From assembly GCA_037783545.1 (NCBI GenBank), contig JBBELK010000056.1, forward strand, positions 310,001 through 374,000: a stretch of 64,000 bases of DNA, in the 5' to 3' direction. The stretch's first letter is position 1. Every line of letters begins with the position of its first letter. Source of the stretch: Henricia sp. BOLD:AAB3569 (Eukaryota; Echinodermata; Asteroidea; Spinulosida; Echinasteridae). The notes beneath the pieces are model-generated. The model was given only the letters and a program-made list of their open reading frames with translations, ran no database searches and was not told the origin of the DNA. The position numbers and the translations under genes are program-made. Shown piece by piece: positions 1 through 10,493 of this stretch.

Positions 1-65
1 GGTCAAGTCGTCCCCGAGACAAGTCGTCCCTGGCTCAAGTCGTCCCCGAGTCAAGTCGTCCTTGC
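1..65. repeat. 16-bp minisatellite, cut by window edge
   Basis: About four tandem units of 15-17 bp share the core CAAGTCGTCC and alternate CCGAG and CTGGC endings. The array is truncated by the start of the window, so its full length is unknown. No reading frame is associated with it. Confidence 0.75.
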
Positions 66-179
66 ACCCCGTGTACAAAACCTATAGCCCATATGACAAT
101 TAATTTGAACAAAATCTGACTTTTCTCCTAGGTTTTTCTCAAGTTGCAAGGATAATCGGTTTGGGCCTGTCGACTACCA

Positions 180-1250
180 TATTTTGTATTTGGAAGCAAA
201 AATTTCAAGATGTACAAGCAATGCACAAAATGACTGTTCAATTTTGCTGAGATTACCTGCAACTTTTTATACGATTGTCGCAAAGTTGGAGGGTTACGTA
301 AAACACAGCTTTCCGAAGATTGACATGGAGTATCGTAAGTGGTCGTGGCTTGTCGCAGATGTTGTTGATTTGTACTGTCATCGTAACTACATCTTAAGGA
401 ATCGTAATGAATCGCACAATGCGTAATATCATGATCGCAGACATTTGTATGTTTCTGAACAAGTCGCAGATGTCGTAGATTCGCACTGTCATCGTAAGGA
501 ATCGTAATGAATCGCAGACATTTGTATTCTGAAAATGCATATATCGTTACAATACGATAAGCGCTAAGCGTTACAATTTTCTAAGATTTGTAACAAAATG
601 ATCGACTGTCTGAACAACACGCAGATGTCGTCACAGTAGATTTGTACTGCGTCATCGTAAGGAATCATAACAAATAGTAATTAAGGAATCATAACAATAA
701 GTAAGGAATCGTAATGAATCGCACAATGTGTGATCATGATCATGATCGCAGACATTCGTATGTATCTGAACAAGTCGCAGATGTCGTAGATTTGTACTGT
801 CATTGTAAGGAATCGTAAGGAATCGCAGACATTCGTATACTGAAAATGCATTTATCTTTACAATACGATAAGCGCTAAGCGTTAAAATTTTCTAAGATTT
901 GTAACAAAATGACTGTCTGAACATCCCGCAGATGTCGTCACAGTAGATTTGTACTGCGTCATCGTAAGGAATCATAACAAATAGTAAGGAATCGTAATGA
1001 ATCGCACAATGTGTGATCATGATCGCAGACATTCGTATGTGTCTGAACAAGTCGCAGATGCTGTCGTAGATTTGTACGGTCATCGTAAGGAAACGTAAAG
1101 AATCGCAGACATTCGTATGTATTTATAAAAAAATCTATATCACAACAATACAATAAGCGCTAAGCATTACGATTTTATAAGATTTGTTACAGTGCAATCT
1201 TAGCTTGTCGTAGAGTTTCGTAAGCTGTGGCTTGTCATGGACATTTGAAC
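180..1250. repeat. Diverged ~300-bp tandem repeat
   Basis: The block ATAAGCGCTAAGC recurs at about 557, 868 and 1153, each time followed by a TCTAAGATTTGTAACA-type segment and by TCGCAGATGTCGT / GGAATCGTAATGAATCGCA motifs. This gives a period of roughly 285-311 bp and three recognisable units. The shorter GGAATCGTAA motif is itself repeated within units. Short open frames here are not conserved between units, so no gene is called. Confidence 0.65.
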
Positions 1251-2224
1251 AGGGTCAACAAATTTCCTGATCGTACCGTGTCATCTCTTAAGGAACTGTT
1301 AAATTGGGAGATCACTAAGGGACAAATTTGTATGTTTTCGGAATAAATTGCACATTGTAACCATATCGTAAGCGTTATAATTTGCAAATTAAAAGATATG
1401 TCGTGAAGTGGCTGAGAATCCTTACGACACGTACAATACTTCCTACTTTTGCATGTGTCGCAGTCGCAACAAATTGTGGCAAATCATGCAGTGGGTGACC
1501 AAAAACTGTACAAAAATCTGTGACAACCTGCGAGACGCTACGAAATTGTACCTGTATCATATCTTAAGATAATTGCGACTAGTCGTAAGAAAATATTGCA
1601 CAGCGGAATACCGGTTTAGCTCCCACTGTGCGATTTGGCTTTGAAATTCCCAAAATTTATGAGCCAGCTAGTACAATTGTCACACAGTGGCAGTGTTTTT
1701 CGTAAGTAATCGTAACGTAAGAGTTGTCGTAAGTTGTTGTAAGTAATTGTCGTGGCTTGTCCAGGGTTGACAGACATTTGAACTTGTTCATTGTAACAAA
1801 AAGTAAGGAACTGTTTATTCAGGGTATATATAAATTTAAATATCACTAATAAATCCTTTTAAATATGACATGATAAATGCTCCAGAGAGTTTAAATTGGG
1901 TGACAAAGAAGCAATTTTAGCAGTAAGAAAATGTTCTTTTGCAGTAATTTGTATGCCATGCTTCATTGCCTTAATTAGTACATCATACTGTACGCAAAAC
2001 AACAATGCACCGTACGTGCGGCATTACCATGCACTAGCGGGGCGGCCGCCGCAGACGACCGGCGGCATATACCGGCGCATCCTGAGATCTCAGGAAATTT
2101 CCACTATGCGAAGCGACGTGACAATACCCTGAGGAAATACACGCAAATCTGTGGAGCGAGCCGGCTGTTGTCTTGAGCCAACTCACGCCCGAGTCATTTT
2201 GATGTAATTTAATCAATTCGGTCA
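1251..2224. other. No recognisable gene or element
   Basis: AT-rich sequence without a convincing reading frame. A GC-rich patch at about 2040-2080 contains GCGGCCGCCGC and CCGGCGGC. It has no visible promoter or exon structure and could be a fragment of an unrecognised repeat. Confidence 0.4.
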
Positions 2225-2590
2225 TGTTATGCCGAAAAGAAACAATTTCTATACTTTCCAGAAATTGTATTGGGTTCCGTTCCTTATGACTGTCCCATTC
2301 CTACCAAACTTTCAAACGACGAACCTTATTTACTCCGCAGTTGTTCACATTAATAACAGGCATGCATGCTGACGAATGTAATGGAACGGATTCCCGAGTA
2401 TGCCTTAAATAGCAGCCAATCGCCGACGCGGACAACGGCCAGCATTACCGAGTACATGCAATCTCATTTCAGCCCCGATGTACGTAACATCAAATAAAAC
2501 AACGTGACATCAGGACTATATTTTATCTGTTTTATTCTGGGATGCTGCAGTCACCTACGCCCACTTTAAGTAGGCCCACTTAAAACTTTA
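2225..2590 (+). mobile_element. Possible solo LTR (weak)
   Basis: The stretch starts TGTTATGCCG. It has a TTAAATAG TATA-like element near 2404 and an AATAAA signal near 2493, about 90 bp apart, as expected for the U3-R part of an LTR. No second copy, target duplication or clear CA end was found in the window, so this rests on signal order only. It could be an unrelated promoter-like sequence. Confidence 0.22.
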
Positions 2591-2639
2591 TACACGTAAT
2601 AAACACAAAAATCTCGCTCTGGAAAAGCTCGATCACGAT

Positions 2640-3220
2640 TTATCAAACTAGTTGAAACGACATTGGAATTGGTTACTGTATATAAAGGATACATTCGTTC
2701 ACTGCTAGAATATGCTGATGTAGTATGGCACTCTTCACTTACATGTCAACAATCCAACCAATTAGAAAAACTGCAGCGCCGAGCATGCCGGATAATTTTG
2801 GGTAGTAGGTTCACTTCCTATAGTGATGCTCTTTTAGACTGTGAACTTGAGACTCTTTCTGGTAGAAGAGAAGATCACTGTCATCAGTTTGCAGGAGGAC
2901 TTTCTAAGTCTCCCCGAACTAGGAATCTTCTCCCCCCTTCCAGAGTTGAGTCCCATTTTCGCAATCTGCGCAATGCTAATAACGTTTCCCAGTTGTATAC
3001 CAGGACTTCCCGTTTCAAAAACAGTCCCATTCCTTATTTTATTAGTTTATTAAACGAATAGTCCTGGTTTTTGCTTTATCCATTACTGCTTTATAACTGT
3101 CGTTTAAGCTCCCTTTGAATGTATTTTGTATGTTTGTATTTTGTAACTTGGTGTAATTTTGTAATTTTTACCGTAATTTGGCCATTGGCCACGAGTGTAA
3201 AAAATAATAAACAAACAAAT
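2640..3220 (+). mobile_element. 5'-truncated LINE: C-terminal end of ORF2 and 3' UTR
   Basis: The open frame ending at the TAG at 3059-3061 encodes about 130 residues that look like the extreme C-terminus of a non-LTR retrotransposon ORF2 (CR1/L2/Jockey-like). Recognisable features are YKGYIRSLLEYADVVWHS, LEKLQRRACRIILG and a final PIPYFISLLNE. This region lies downstream of the reverse transcriptase catalytic core, which is absent, so the copy is dead on arrival by 5' truncation. About 150 bp of 3' UTR follows and ends in a TAAAAAATAATAAACAAAC tail near 3220. The frame stays open upstream of the first likely initiation triplet, consistent with truncation rather than a true start. The clade was not assigned. 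Confidence 0.85.
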
Positions 3221-4451
3221 TCAAAACCAACAGGTGCTCTCACACTTCAATGAGATAGCAATTCTCTTTCTATATTCATGCTAAGATAATTTATAATGCA
3301 CGGTGTTTACAATCTGCGCGCGTTACATTTGAACGCCTGCAATCGTGCTACAATGCACTGCAAGCGTCCTGATTGGTCCAGCAGAGGCGACAAGATTTCT
3401 GTCGCTAGTCCCACCGCCAAATGGGGCCTTTTTCAACAGGGCCACTGTACGCAGGAGTTAGGGAGTGCGTTAAAGGGGCACTGTTGCAAGAGGATGATAC
3501 CGGCGCGGCACGGTGTACTGTGCGGCCGGCCGGTTCGGGAGTAGGCCTTGGTGAATTTAATATTCCCCTAAATCAAATCGCGATCATCTCCAGAGAGCAT
3601 TTTCTTGGCCTGGATATGTTGCGACTTATTAAGTTTCCCGAAATATTTAGCTTTTTATTCTTCGAAGATTCATACAAACTACAACTTCCTAATTGTCTAT
3701 GCGTATGACGTCATGCAGTTTAACAGTTCACCTTCTCATTGGTCAATGGGGAATCCTGACCTCATGCATTATGCACGTAACCCCTCTACCAAAACGGTAG
3801 ACAGAAATAAAGAAAAACATAAGCTCCAAAAAACGCTATGGTAAAGGCTGTCGGGGCGGACAGTCCGTGCGTGCTAGTCTTTCCTCAAGCGTTGGTAAAA
3901 CTGACTGCGCGCGAATATATAACTCGCCACGGCAGCCTTGACTAAAGGCTACCTGCGAAGGGGAGTGGGGTTAGAGCCAATGCGTACACCCAACATTAAA
4001 ATATATAAGTGACGTCTAAAAAGTCACCATTTTGTGTATACTAACTTTATGAAAGGTCCCCTTACTGCAACACAATTTCAAATCTCAATGAACTTCAAAC
4101 TTACACACTAGATTCACTAGAGTGTTCTGATCTGAAGTAATCAAATATCAACTCCTGTACCAAGCTTCAAAGGTTAGTAAATAAATGTGATCAGTGTGAA
4201 AATTACTTCTCACAGAAGTGTTTCACTACTAAATTCACAAAGTCAACTTCACGTAATTTCAAATGATCTCTGCAAAACCAGAGATGGATAGACTAAAATC
4301 TGATATTTATTTGTGAATATTGATTAGCTGAATCCTGTTTAACTTGAAACTAAATCAGATATTATTATTAGGGAGAATAATTGGAATTTACAATGTTTAA
4401 CTCAAAGCCGTTCTTAGCTTTGTTTTCACTGTATATTGTCTGAAAAAATAC
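3221..4451. other. No feature recognised; 3' flank or intron of the Myb/SANT-like gene
   Basis: No exon of the minus-strand gene could be recognised here, although the last identified exon (4452-4585) ends with a donor site and so must continue further in this direction. A GC-rich patch at 3290-3560 has overlapping short frames without family similarity. Confidence 0.4.
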
Positions 4452-4585
4452 CTGAGATGACGCTTCGTCAGTAGAAGCAACACCTGCTTCACTGTCAATG
4501 CCAGCGAACCCATCCTTAATTTCCGGCTCCATTGCATTTAACACGATTTCGAAGATGTCATTGTAGGCTGCCTGAGGTCCACCAC
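4452..4585 (-). CDS. Myb/SANT-like (NAIF1-like) protein, third recognised exon
   Basis: Read on the minus strand, a T-rich tract ending TTTAG precedes this 134-nt exon, and CAG|GTATTT follows it. It enters in phase 1, completing the glycine codon begun at 5056, and leaves in phase 0. It encodes about 44 residues beginning GGP and containing the acidic segment FEIVLNAMEPEIKDGF. In NAIF1-like proteins a GGGP-type linker followed by an acidic helix sits just after the DNA-binding domain, and the match in position supports joining this exon to 5056-5212. The gene continues downstream, but the next exon was not found. Confidence 0.7.
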
Positions 4586-5055
4586 CTAAAAAAAGAATAT
4601 AATTTTATTCAAGATTTAGCATAGTCGTAGCTTTTGTGGGAACTGTTGTCTACGATTTTTGAATTTTTCAACAAAAACTTGGGCAAAGGGAAAGGTCAAA
4701 TTATTAGTTTGATTATGTCTTATTTTGAAATTCTTGAGTAATGGTATACTGGTAGGTCAACTGCTTGAGGCAATCTAATTCAGTAACACATTTTTTTTTA
4801 AATGTGACATGAATATTAATAAATCCCCGTATCTCGACCAATCAGATCAGACGTCGACTTGACTTGTTCCCAGTCCATTTTGCAGCTACGTTGCCCCGGT
4901 TTATTAACCAACCGGTCCAGTTACAGACTTGACACTGCAGTCATTGTATACTACATGTATCACCCTTATAAACAGTCAATTCCCAAGTTCAAGTGTCTGC
5001 AGATGCAATTAATAAAACTTTGTTTTCTGCTGGAAGTCACCTAATTGAATCTTAC
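4586..5055 (-). other. Intron between Myb/SANT-like exons
   Basis: A 470-bp intron with a GTAAGA donor (5055-5050 read on the minus strand) and a TTTAG acceptor. It contains no recognised element. Confidence 0.6.
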
Positions 5056-5212
5056 CTGTACCACCTGTTCTTTGGATGTTATACTTGTTGGCATTCGACT
5101 TCAGCTCTTGCCATTTCTTCTTGATTTCTGTCCATTCCCTTGGTTGCGGGCCACCACTGGCACAGAGGGCATCTGCAAGCTTTTTCCAATATTTCTGTTT
5201 TCTCTTTTCCAC
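5056..5212 (-). CDS. Myb/SANT-like (NAIF1-like) protein, second recognised exon
   Basis: This 157-nt exon encodes the second half of a Myb/SANT-like (trihelix-type) DNA-binding domain: KRKQKYWKKLADAL, then EWTEIKKKWQELKSNANKY, then RTGGTG. The pattern W-x-x-(I/L)-A...(V/I)KKKW-x-(D/E)LK followed by RTGG is the family hallmark of NAIF1-like proteins, which bind DNA in the nucleus and are often related to Harbinger transposon accessory proteins. The acceptor AAATAAG|GTGG starts the exon in phase 0, and ACAG|GTAAGA ends it in phase 1. The Ty3/gypsy element begins only 28 bp upstream of the acceptor (5241), so the polypyrimidine tract is kept but the original branch-point region has been displaced. 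The family call is firm; whether the gene is still expressed is unknown. Confidence 0.78.
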
Positions 5213-5236
5213 CTTATTTAAAAATGAAAAAAAAGC

Positions 5237-5240
5237 TGTA
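5237..5240. repeat. Target-site duplication TGTA, left copy
   Basis: TGTA immediately precedes the LTR start TGTCAC, and the same four bases follow the terminal CA of the right LTR at 15580-15583. A 4-bp duplication fits Ty3/gypsy integrases. Confidence 0.8.
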
Positions 5241-5857
5241 TGTCACACCTGTCTCGGGTTAATTTTTGGGGTAATCCTTTGACAGGCTGGTTCGTGTTAA
5301 AAGGAAATGTGCTCAATAAAGAAAAACAGACGGAGAGCTGATTTTGTGTTGAACCTTCTGACTCGCGGTAATTATTATTATCATCAATCAAAACAACAGG
5401 AAATACAATGGAGTTAAACAAAATGGCAAATCATCGTAAAGGATCTCAGAACGATAGATCTCGGGATGAACATGTAATTATGAGAATCGACGAAAATCGG
5501 TCAATTCAGAAATCAAGGAATGCAAATTTGAATAAAGTCACAAGCCGGTGACTCAAAGAACAAAATTAAAGGGCCGAAATGTAATCAATTCAATGCGTTA
5601 TCAAAACATGTCACAGCCGAGATCTAACGTAATACACAATAATATTCATGGGGATTGTAGTCAACCTCAGTGAAACAACAAACAATACAGTAATTGGTTG
5701 AACAAGAGTGTGGCTCGGGTTGGGCTCCGATCCGGACAAGTCGCCGTCTAGTCAAGATAGGTCCAACGGTCCCAAGGTAGAATAGGGAAGGGGGAGTCGA
5801 AGAGACGAACCGGGTCGTCTCCCCTAAAACGATGCCCGTGGACGATGGATGTGCTTG

Positions 5858-5984
5858 CTGTAGCAGCAGAGCACAATGGAAAGGGTGAGAAGACTTAAAT
5901 TGAAGATCAACTTGCACAAAAACATGTCTTGGAGGACAACGGAAACTCCGAGACTGTCTTCTCACCAAAGGCAAAATCGTTTCT
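5858..5984 (-). repeat. LTR-internal duplicated module, long copy
   Basis: This 127-bp segment recurs as an 84-bp version at 6859-6942 (and again in the other LTR at 14207-14333 and 15208-15291). The short copy lacks 43 bp lying between two GCACAA direct repeats, the signature of a deletion by repeat slippage. Confidence 0.8.
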
Positions 5985-6856
5985 TAGGGTCAACACAATT
6001 TTGATTATAACTAATTAAATATAACTAAACTAATTTAACGTAATAAGTGTGCGAAGGAAAATATTAAATTCAGCCGAGTAACGTCCAAACAAATCTTAAC
6101 GGTACGGTAATACAGTTTGTGCATCAACAACAATGCAATTCGGAAACCACCCTGGGTCATAATCAATAACAAACAAAATGTCCACCCAGGAACAACTTTG
6201 GGGAATGTCTCCATGGCAACAACATTTCACAGTGAACAGTGACCACTTGTTCTGGAGTTAAGTGATTAATGGTCAGTGGCAAACAGGGTGGGTGAGCCCA
6301 TCAAGGTCAAATTGTGGTACATTGGCCCACATGCAACACATGGGTATGCAATAAAATCAGGAGGAGTAAATTAATGGGGATAGACTAAAAACCAGCTGTT
6401 TGTTTGGGGAATGATACCGATTAAAGGTACACTGCATGAGCTCGCTTAAAGGTGCACAATGGGGATGTGTGAAATAAATCTAGTGTCAAAATACAGGAAA
6501 GCGTGAATGGACATTCTGGCAACTTGAATGAAATGTCAAATAAAATATATATTTCGTCAGTTAGCGGCAAATTCACACTTCTAGATTGAATAAACACGAG
6601 CCGCTGTATCTGAAATAATATAGCGGAATCTTAATTATTAAAACGCTAAACTAAATTAACAATTAGAACAATGCAAATACTTGAGTATCCTGAGATAAAA
6701 AGATTAATTATAACTTCGGCTTTGTATCAAACACTGTTCGTGTGTTTAGCTTGAACAAAATCTAAAGTGGTATGTCCGACAACCAATCTCGTTTTCTCAG
6801 GCAGTTACTCGAGTAGATACATTGAGAATTATAATATACAATAAAAATGGCAGCTT

Positions 6857-6942
6857 ACCTGTAGCAGCAGAGCACAAAAACATGTCTTGGAGGACAACGG
6901 AAACTCCGAGACTGTCTTCTCACCAAAGGCAAAATCGTTTCT
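6857..6942 (-). promoter_or_regulatory. Exon-like module with consensus splice donor inside the LTR
   Basis: Read on the minus strand, the short copy of the duplicated module ends CTACAG and is followed immediately by GTAAGC, a near-ideal 5' splice site. The long copy lacks the donor because its flank differs. In the 5' LTR the same site is at 15207. This could allow a spliced leader or readthrough splicing into host exons downstream in the same orientation; that is inference, since no acceptor has been tied to it. Confidence 0.5.
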
Positions 6943-7230
6943 GGCGAGGTTAGCGACCTGACCAAAATGCCTATCCTAGCAATATGCACTGCAATTACTT
7001 TTTTCAACTACCTGATTGGCAGAACTTGTATCTATGGAAAGATAAGCCAATCAGGGGGCAAGAAAGGGGTGGAAACTTGAGCTGTCTTAAAAAGGGCCAC
7101 ACCGGTAGCTGGCTAAATTTTACGAGCCGCTGATAGGTTCGGCTCCAGCTTTCTTGGCAGAGCCAAACCACAAGGACCTTGGTCAGACTTATTATGGCTA
7201 CCATGCCCCAGATGGTAACAGGGTCTGACA

Positions 7231-7242
7231 TTCTCCCCTTCT
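7231..7242 (-). promoter_or_regulatory. Polypurine tract
   Basis: On the minus strand AGAAGGGGAGAA lies directly against the TG of the 3' LTR, the expected position and composition for the plus-strand primer of an LTR retrotransposon. Confidence 0.85.
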
Positions 7243-7290
7243 AAAATCATGGCGTCCTCGACATGCATCACGATCGACAAGCGGGTGTAT

Positions 7291-7785
7291 CTACAGCTGC
7301 ATTCCGAAAAGGACTTCCAGGGTTCTTTGCTGCATTGATATATGCTGTTCGAGGAGTTTCGCTTTGGTCGCCTCAACCCCGTAGTACTGAGGTGGTCTGC
7401 GATTCCGCACTGGTCTCGGGGCGACGTTTGGCTCAGAAGGCTCTGTCGCACTGTCATCATCTTGCGAAGGAATGAGAGGTTCATGCGGGGTCGATACGGG
7501 CTGATCTTCCGCGGAAGGAACTTCTGAAGGAGACTGATCAGAAGAAGAACTTTGGGTGGTATCATCAATTGAATTACTTGTCCCTTCATCGGTCTGTTTG
7601 GGGTCCTTCGTTTCGGGCATCCCTTCAATTGGGGTATCTGTTTGGGCATCTGTCGAGGACTCATCACTCTCAAGAGCCGCAGGTTCTGTGACGAGCGGTG
7701 CAGGTGATTTTGACGCAGACAGATTCGCGGGAGTAAAATCAGGAGCATCTGGGTTGAGAGGAGCAAGTAACCGCGGAGCTGGCAC
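7291..7785 (-). pseudogene. Integrase C-terminal tail in a shifted frame
   Basis: A 164-codon open frame that continues the integrase after the poly-C tract. It is proline-, serine- and acid-rich, then ends with the basic RPVRNRRPPQYYG segment typical of the last part of many Ty3/gypsy integrases. It begins within the homopolymer-adjacent region because the preceding frame differs by one base, most simply explained by length change in the poly-C run (true variation or a sequencing error). Confidence 0.75.
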
Positions 7786-8953
7786 GGGGGGGGGGGGGGG
7801 GGGGGGGGTTTAGGCACACAGGTGTTGTCTTTCGGGGTACTGGTGTCGGACGCAGGGCATAGAAATATTCGTCGGAGACGTCCGAGTCCAGGGCATCTGC
7901 CATGTCATCCTTGGGCTCGACTAACGGTCGTCGCACGGGCCTTTTACGGCGAGGCTTGGGCTGTGGACGGTCTTCCACGGTTAAGTTGTCATCAGGGGCC
8001 AGGAATCCGCATGGCAGTAGCATGTTGCGGTGGAGAACTTTTGTTGGGCCTTCTCCTTCAACTGGTCGTACTTCGTAGACTGGCATGTCGGGACTGATGC
8101 GTCTCCGAACAACATAGACAACCTTGCTCCATCGATCTGCCAGCTTGTGTTTACCCCTCAGGCCGACATTCTTTACAAGCACCCGGTCGCCCTCGTCTAG
8201 CGCGTTATCTCGTACTTTCCTGTTGTACCGGGACTTGTTCTTCCGCGCCGAGTCTTGCATGGCGGCTGACGCAAGCTCGTGCGCTCGTCGCAGCCTATCT
8301 TTCAGGTCGGTGGCATACTTTTCATGGTCAGCTTCGCCTTGGTGACCGGGTAACCCGAAGGTAATGTCGATGGGGAGCCGAGGTTCTCTGCCGAACATCA
8401 AAAAGTACGGGGACATGCCAGTGGACGTATGCTTGGTGCAATTATAGGCGTGCACTAATGGACCGACATGGAGCCGCCACTTATTCTTCTGATCTTCTTC
8501 AAGGGTCCCGAGCATGTTCAGGAGTGTCTGGTTGAAACGCTCACACTGCCCGTTCCCTTGAGGATGGTACGGCGTCGTCCTCGTCTTTTTAATGCCGGAG
8601 ATGGCGCACAGGTCTCGTATAAGTCGGGACTCAAAATCTCGCCCTTGATCGGAGTGTAGGCGCTCGGGGAATCCATAATGTATAAAGTAGTTTTCCCAGA
8701 GCACCTTGGCTACCGTCCGAGAGGTCTGATTCTTTGTGGGAAACGCTTGTGCGTAACGGGTGTAATGGTCCGTCACCACAAGGATGTCCTTGGTGTTCGC
8801 GTCATCAGCTTCGAGACTCAGAAAGTCGATGCAGACAAGTTGCATGGGTGCTGTAGTCTGGATCGACACCAGTGGCGCTGACCTCACGGCTCGGCGCTTT
8901 CGGCGGACACAGCGTGCACACGTCTGGCACTTCTTCTCGACATCGGGTGCCAT
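7739..8953 (-). pseudogene. Integrase core and C-terminal domain
   Basis: A 404-codon open frame with the CxxC half of the zinc-binding domain (CQTCARC) at the start. The catalytic triad follows: D in LVCIDFLSLE, D in LHSDQGRDFE, and E in NGQCERFNQ with exactly 35 residues between the last two (DD35E). A chromodomain was not seen. A GPY/F-like segment around KLADRWSKVVYVV is followed by VYEVRPVEG. The histidine half of the zinc finger lies in the preceding frame (HDDVGH), separated by a 26-bp duplication at 8958-9009. It would act in the nucleus joining cDNA ends to chromosomal DNA if intact. Confidence 0.92.
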
Positions 8954-8957
8954 ATTG

Positions 8958-9009
8958 GGCCAGAAGAAGCGGGAGCGGGCGAGGGCCAGAAGAAGCGGGA
9001 GCGGGCGAG
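8958..9009 (-). repeat. 26-bp tandem duplication disrupting integrase
   Basis: Two perfect copies of a 26-bp unit (8958-8983, 8984-9009) beginning GGCCAGAAGAAGC on the plus strand. Twenty-six is not a multiple of three, so the duplication separates the HH and CC halves of the integrase zinc finger into different frames. Confidence 0.9.
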
Positions 9010-9480
9010 GTCCAAAGTGCGTTCATACCCAAGATGGCCAACATCATCATGGATACCTCGCAAAGCTTCTGATCGACGGCTCTCTGGAACGACAAGCTGC
9101 TGTAATCCGAGGCCACTACTTGAGGTACTCTTCCGGTACTCCGTCTCTGATAACCAACTTGTCCCAATGGCGAAGGAGGAGTTGCGTCTCTCTCGGTAGA
9201 CCTGCTCTCTCGTCGCCTCGTGGGTTTGTGCCGTCTCTGATGCACCGTATAACTTCACGTACAGCAACATCTTCGCCCTGAAGTTGCCTCCATCCTTCCC
9301 GACTCGTCGTTGGCAACGCAGGTTGGCCCAGGGAAGGAGAGACAAAGTCGGGGGGCACGCACTCGGGGGAATCCGTAAAGCTCTCAACAAGGGCTGGATT
9401 GTCATCATCTCGACTGGCTGTGGTCTGGGCGGACCCTAGCACTTGGACATTTCTGCCCTGACATATAGCCTGGAAGACGT
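9010..9480 (-). pseudogene. Integrase N-terminal region and RNase H-integrase linker, frameshifted
   Basis: The linker after RNase H is open in one frame from about 9480 to 9116 (contains LLRHWDKLVIRDGV). The zinc-finger HH motif (GIHDDVGHLGYERT) is in another frame at about 9130-8990. The change near 9139 looks like loss of a few bases just after RDGV, where related integrases usually have a short LYRR-type continuation. Confidence 0.75.
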
Positions 9481-10248
9481 CTCTACTGCAGATGCCATCC
9501 GCTCACGGAGTCGGGAAATCTTCTGCATCGTCTCCACTGACTCGTCGTCCACAGCGGGAGTTGGCTGAGGCCGCCTTGAAAGACCGTCAGCATCTGCGTT
9601 GCTTTTGCCCGGCCGATATTTGATAACGAAGTCATAATTGGCCAGGGCGGCCAACCATCGGTGACCGGTGGCATCTAGCTTAGCCGTCGTCAACACGTAC
9701 GTCAGCGGGTTGTTGTCCGTGAGGACTTTGAACGACCCACCATACAAGTAGTCGTGAAATTTCTCCGTGACTGCCCACTTTAAAGCCAAGAACTCCCACT
9801 TGTACGCTGGGTAATTGAGCTCACTCTTGGATAACCCACGACTGGCGTATGCGATGACGCGCGGCTTGCCGTCTGCATCCTCCTGGTAGAGCGCTGCTCC
9901 TAAACCTGTCCCACTAGCGTCAGTGTGAAGAAGAAAGGGTTTCTCGTAATTGACAAACCCAAGGACAGGTGCTGTGGTCAACCGCTGGACAATGGTATCG
10001 AAGGACTCTTTGCAAGCTGGTGTCCACCTGTCACCAAATGGCTCGTTCGGAGACCGGACGCTGGGCTGTTTCTTCTTCTTCTTCTTGCCATCGGCTGTCA
10101 CGTGGTGTCGTCGCTTTGTGAAATCACAACCAGCTGTCAGGTCGTTCAGCGGCTTCGCAATTGTTGAGTAGCCTTCGACGAACCTCCGATAGTACCCGGC
10201 AAACCCAAGGAAGGACTTCAACTCCCTCGCTGTGTTGGGGTGGGCCAC
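9436..10248 (-). pseudogene. RT thumb/connection and RNase H
   Basis: An open frame of about 270 codons. It starts with the conserved RELKSFLGFAGYYRRF connection motif. RNase H follows, with catalytic residues D in LLHTDASGTG, E in YKWEFLALKW and D in VLTDNNPLTY, then the conserved HRWLAALANYDFVIKYRPG and NADADGLSR segments. A lysine run (KKKKKK) in the connection comes from a CTT microsatellite. The frame is separated from the RT catalytic frame by a one-base loss near 10241-10246. Confidence 0.9.
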
Positions 10249-10487
10249 GATTTCACAGCTTCGATCTTCGACGGGTCAGTGCTCACGCCCTCGGCAGATA
10301 TAACGTGGCCAAGACACTTCACCGACGACTGAAAAAGCTTGCACTTCGTTGGGCTCAGCTTCAGACCAAAACGACGAAGACGGTCGAGAACCCGGAAAAG
10401 CCGTTCTTCATGCTCAGCCGCCGCCTGAGAGAAAACCACGATGTCGTCGAGGTGAACAAAGACCTCAGTCTGATGCAGATCACCCAT
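10218..10487 (-). pseudogene. RT palm, catalytic HLDD segment
   Basis: An 89-codon frame directly after the in-frame TAA at 10494-10496 and in the same frame as the upstream RT. It contains VHLDDIVVFS, the RT catalytic motif with H in place of the commoner Y before LDD (a known variant), then FGLKLSPTKCKLF and LGHVIS. The only thing separating it from the upstream RT is the nonsense codon. Confidence 0.9.
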
Positions 10488-10493
10488 GCACTT

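Larger units (their letters stand above)
5241..7230 (-). repeat. 3' LTR (1,990 bp)
   Basis: Starts TGTCAC and ends CTGACA on the plus strand. It matches 13590-15579 with a constant 8,349-bp offset at both ends, so there is no net indel. Differences seen are A versus C near 7192 and G versus A near 7213. The LTR is long for the family and contains an internal module duplicated at 5858-5984 and 6859-6942. Confidence 0.95.

Noticed and set aside
184-426. 80-codon frame in the left-edge repeat
   Set aside because: It lies in a diverged tandem repeat and is not preserved in other units.
5624-5974. 116-codon minus-strand frame present in both LTRs
   Set aside because: Identity between LTRs is explained by their recent common origin; it starts inside a duplicated module and shows no recognisable domain.
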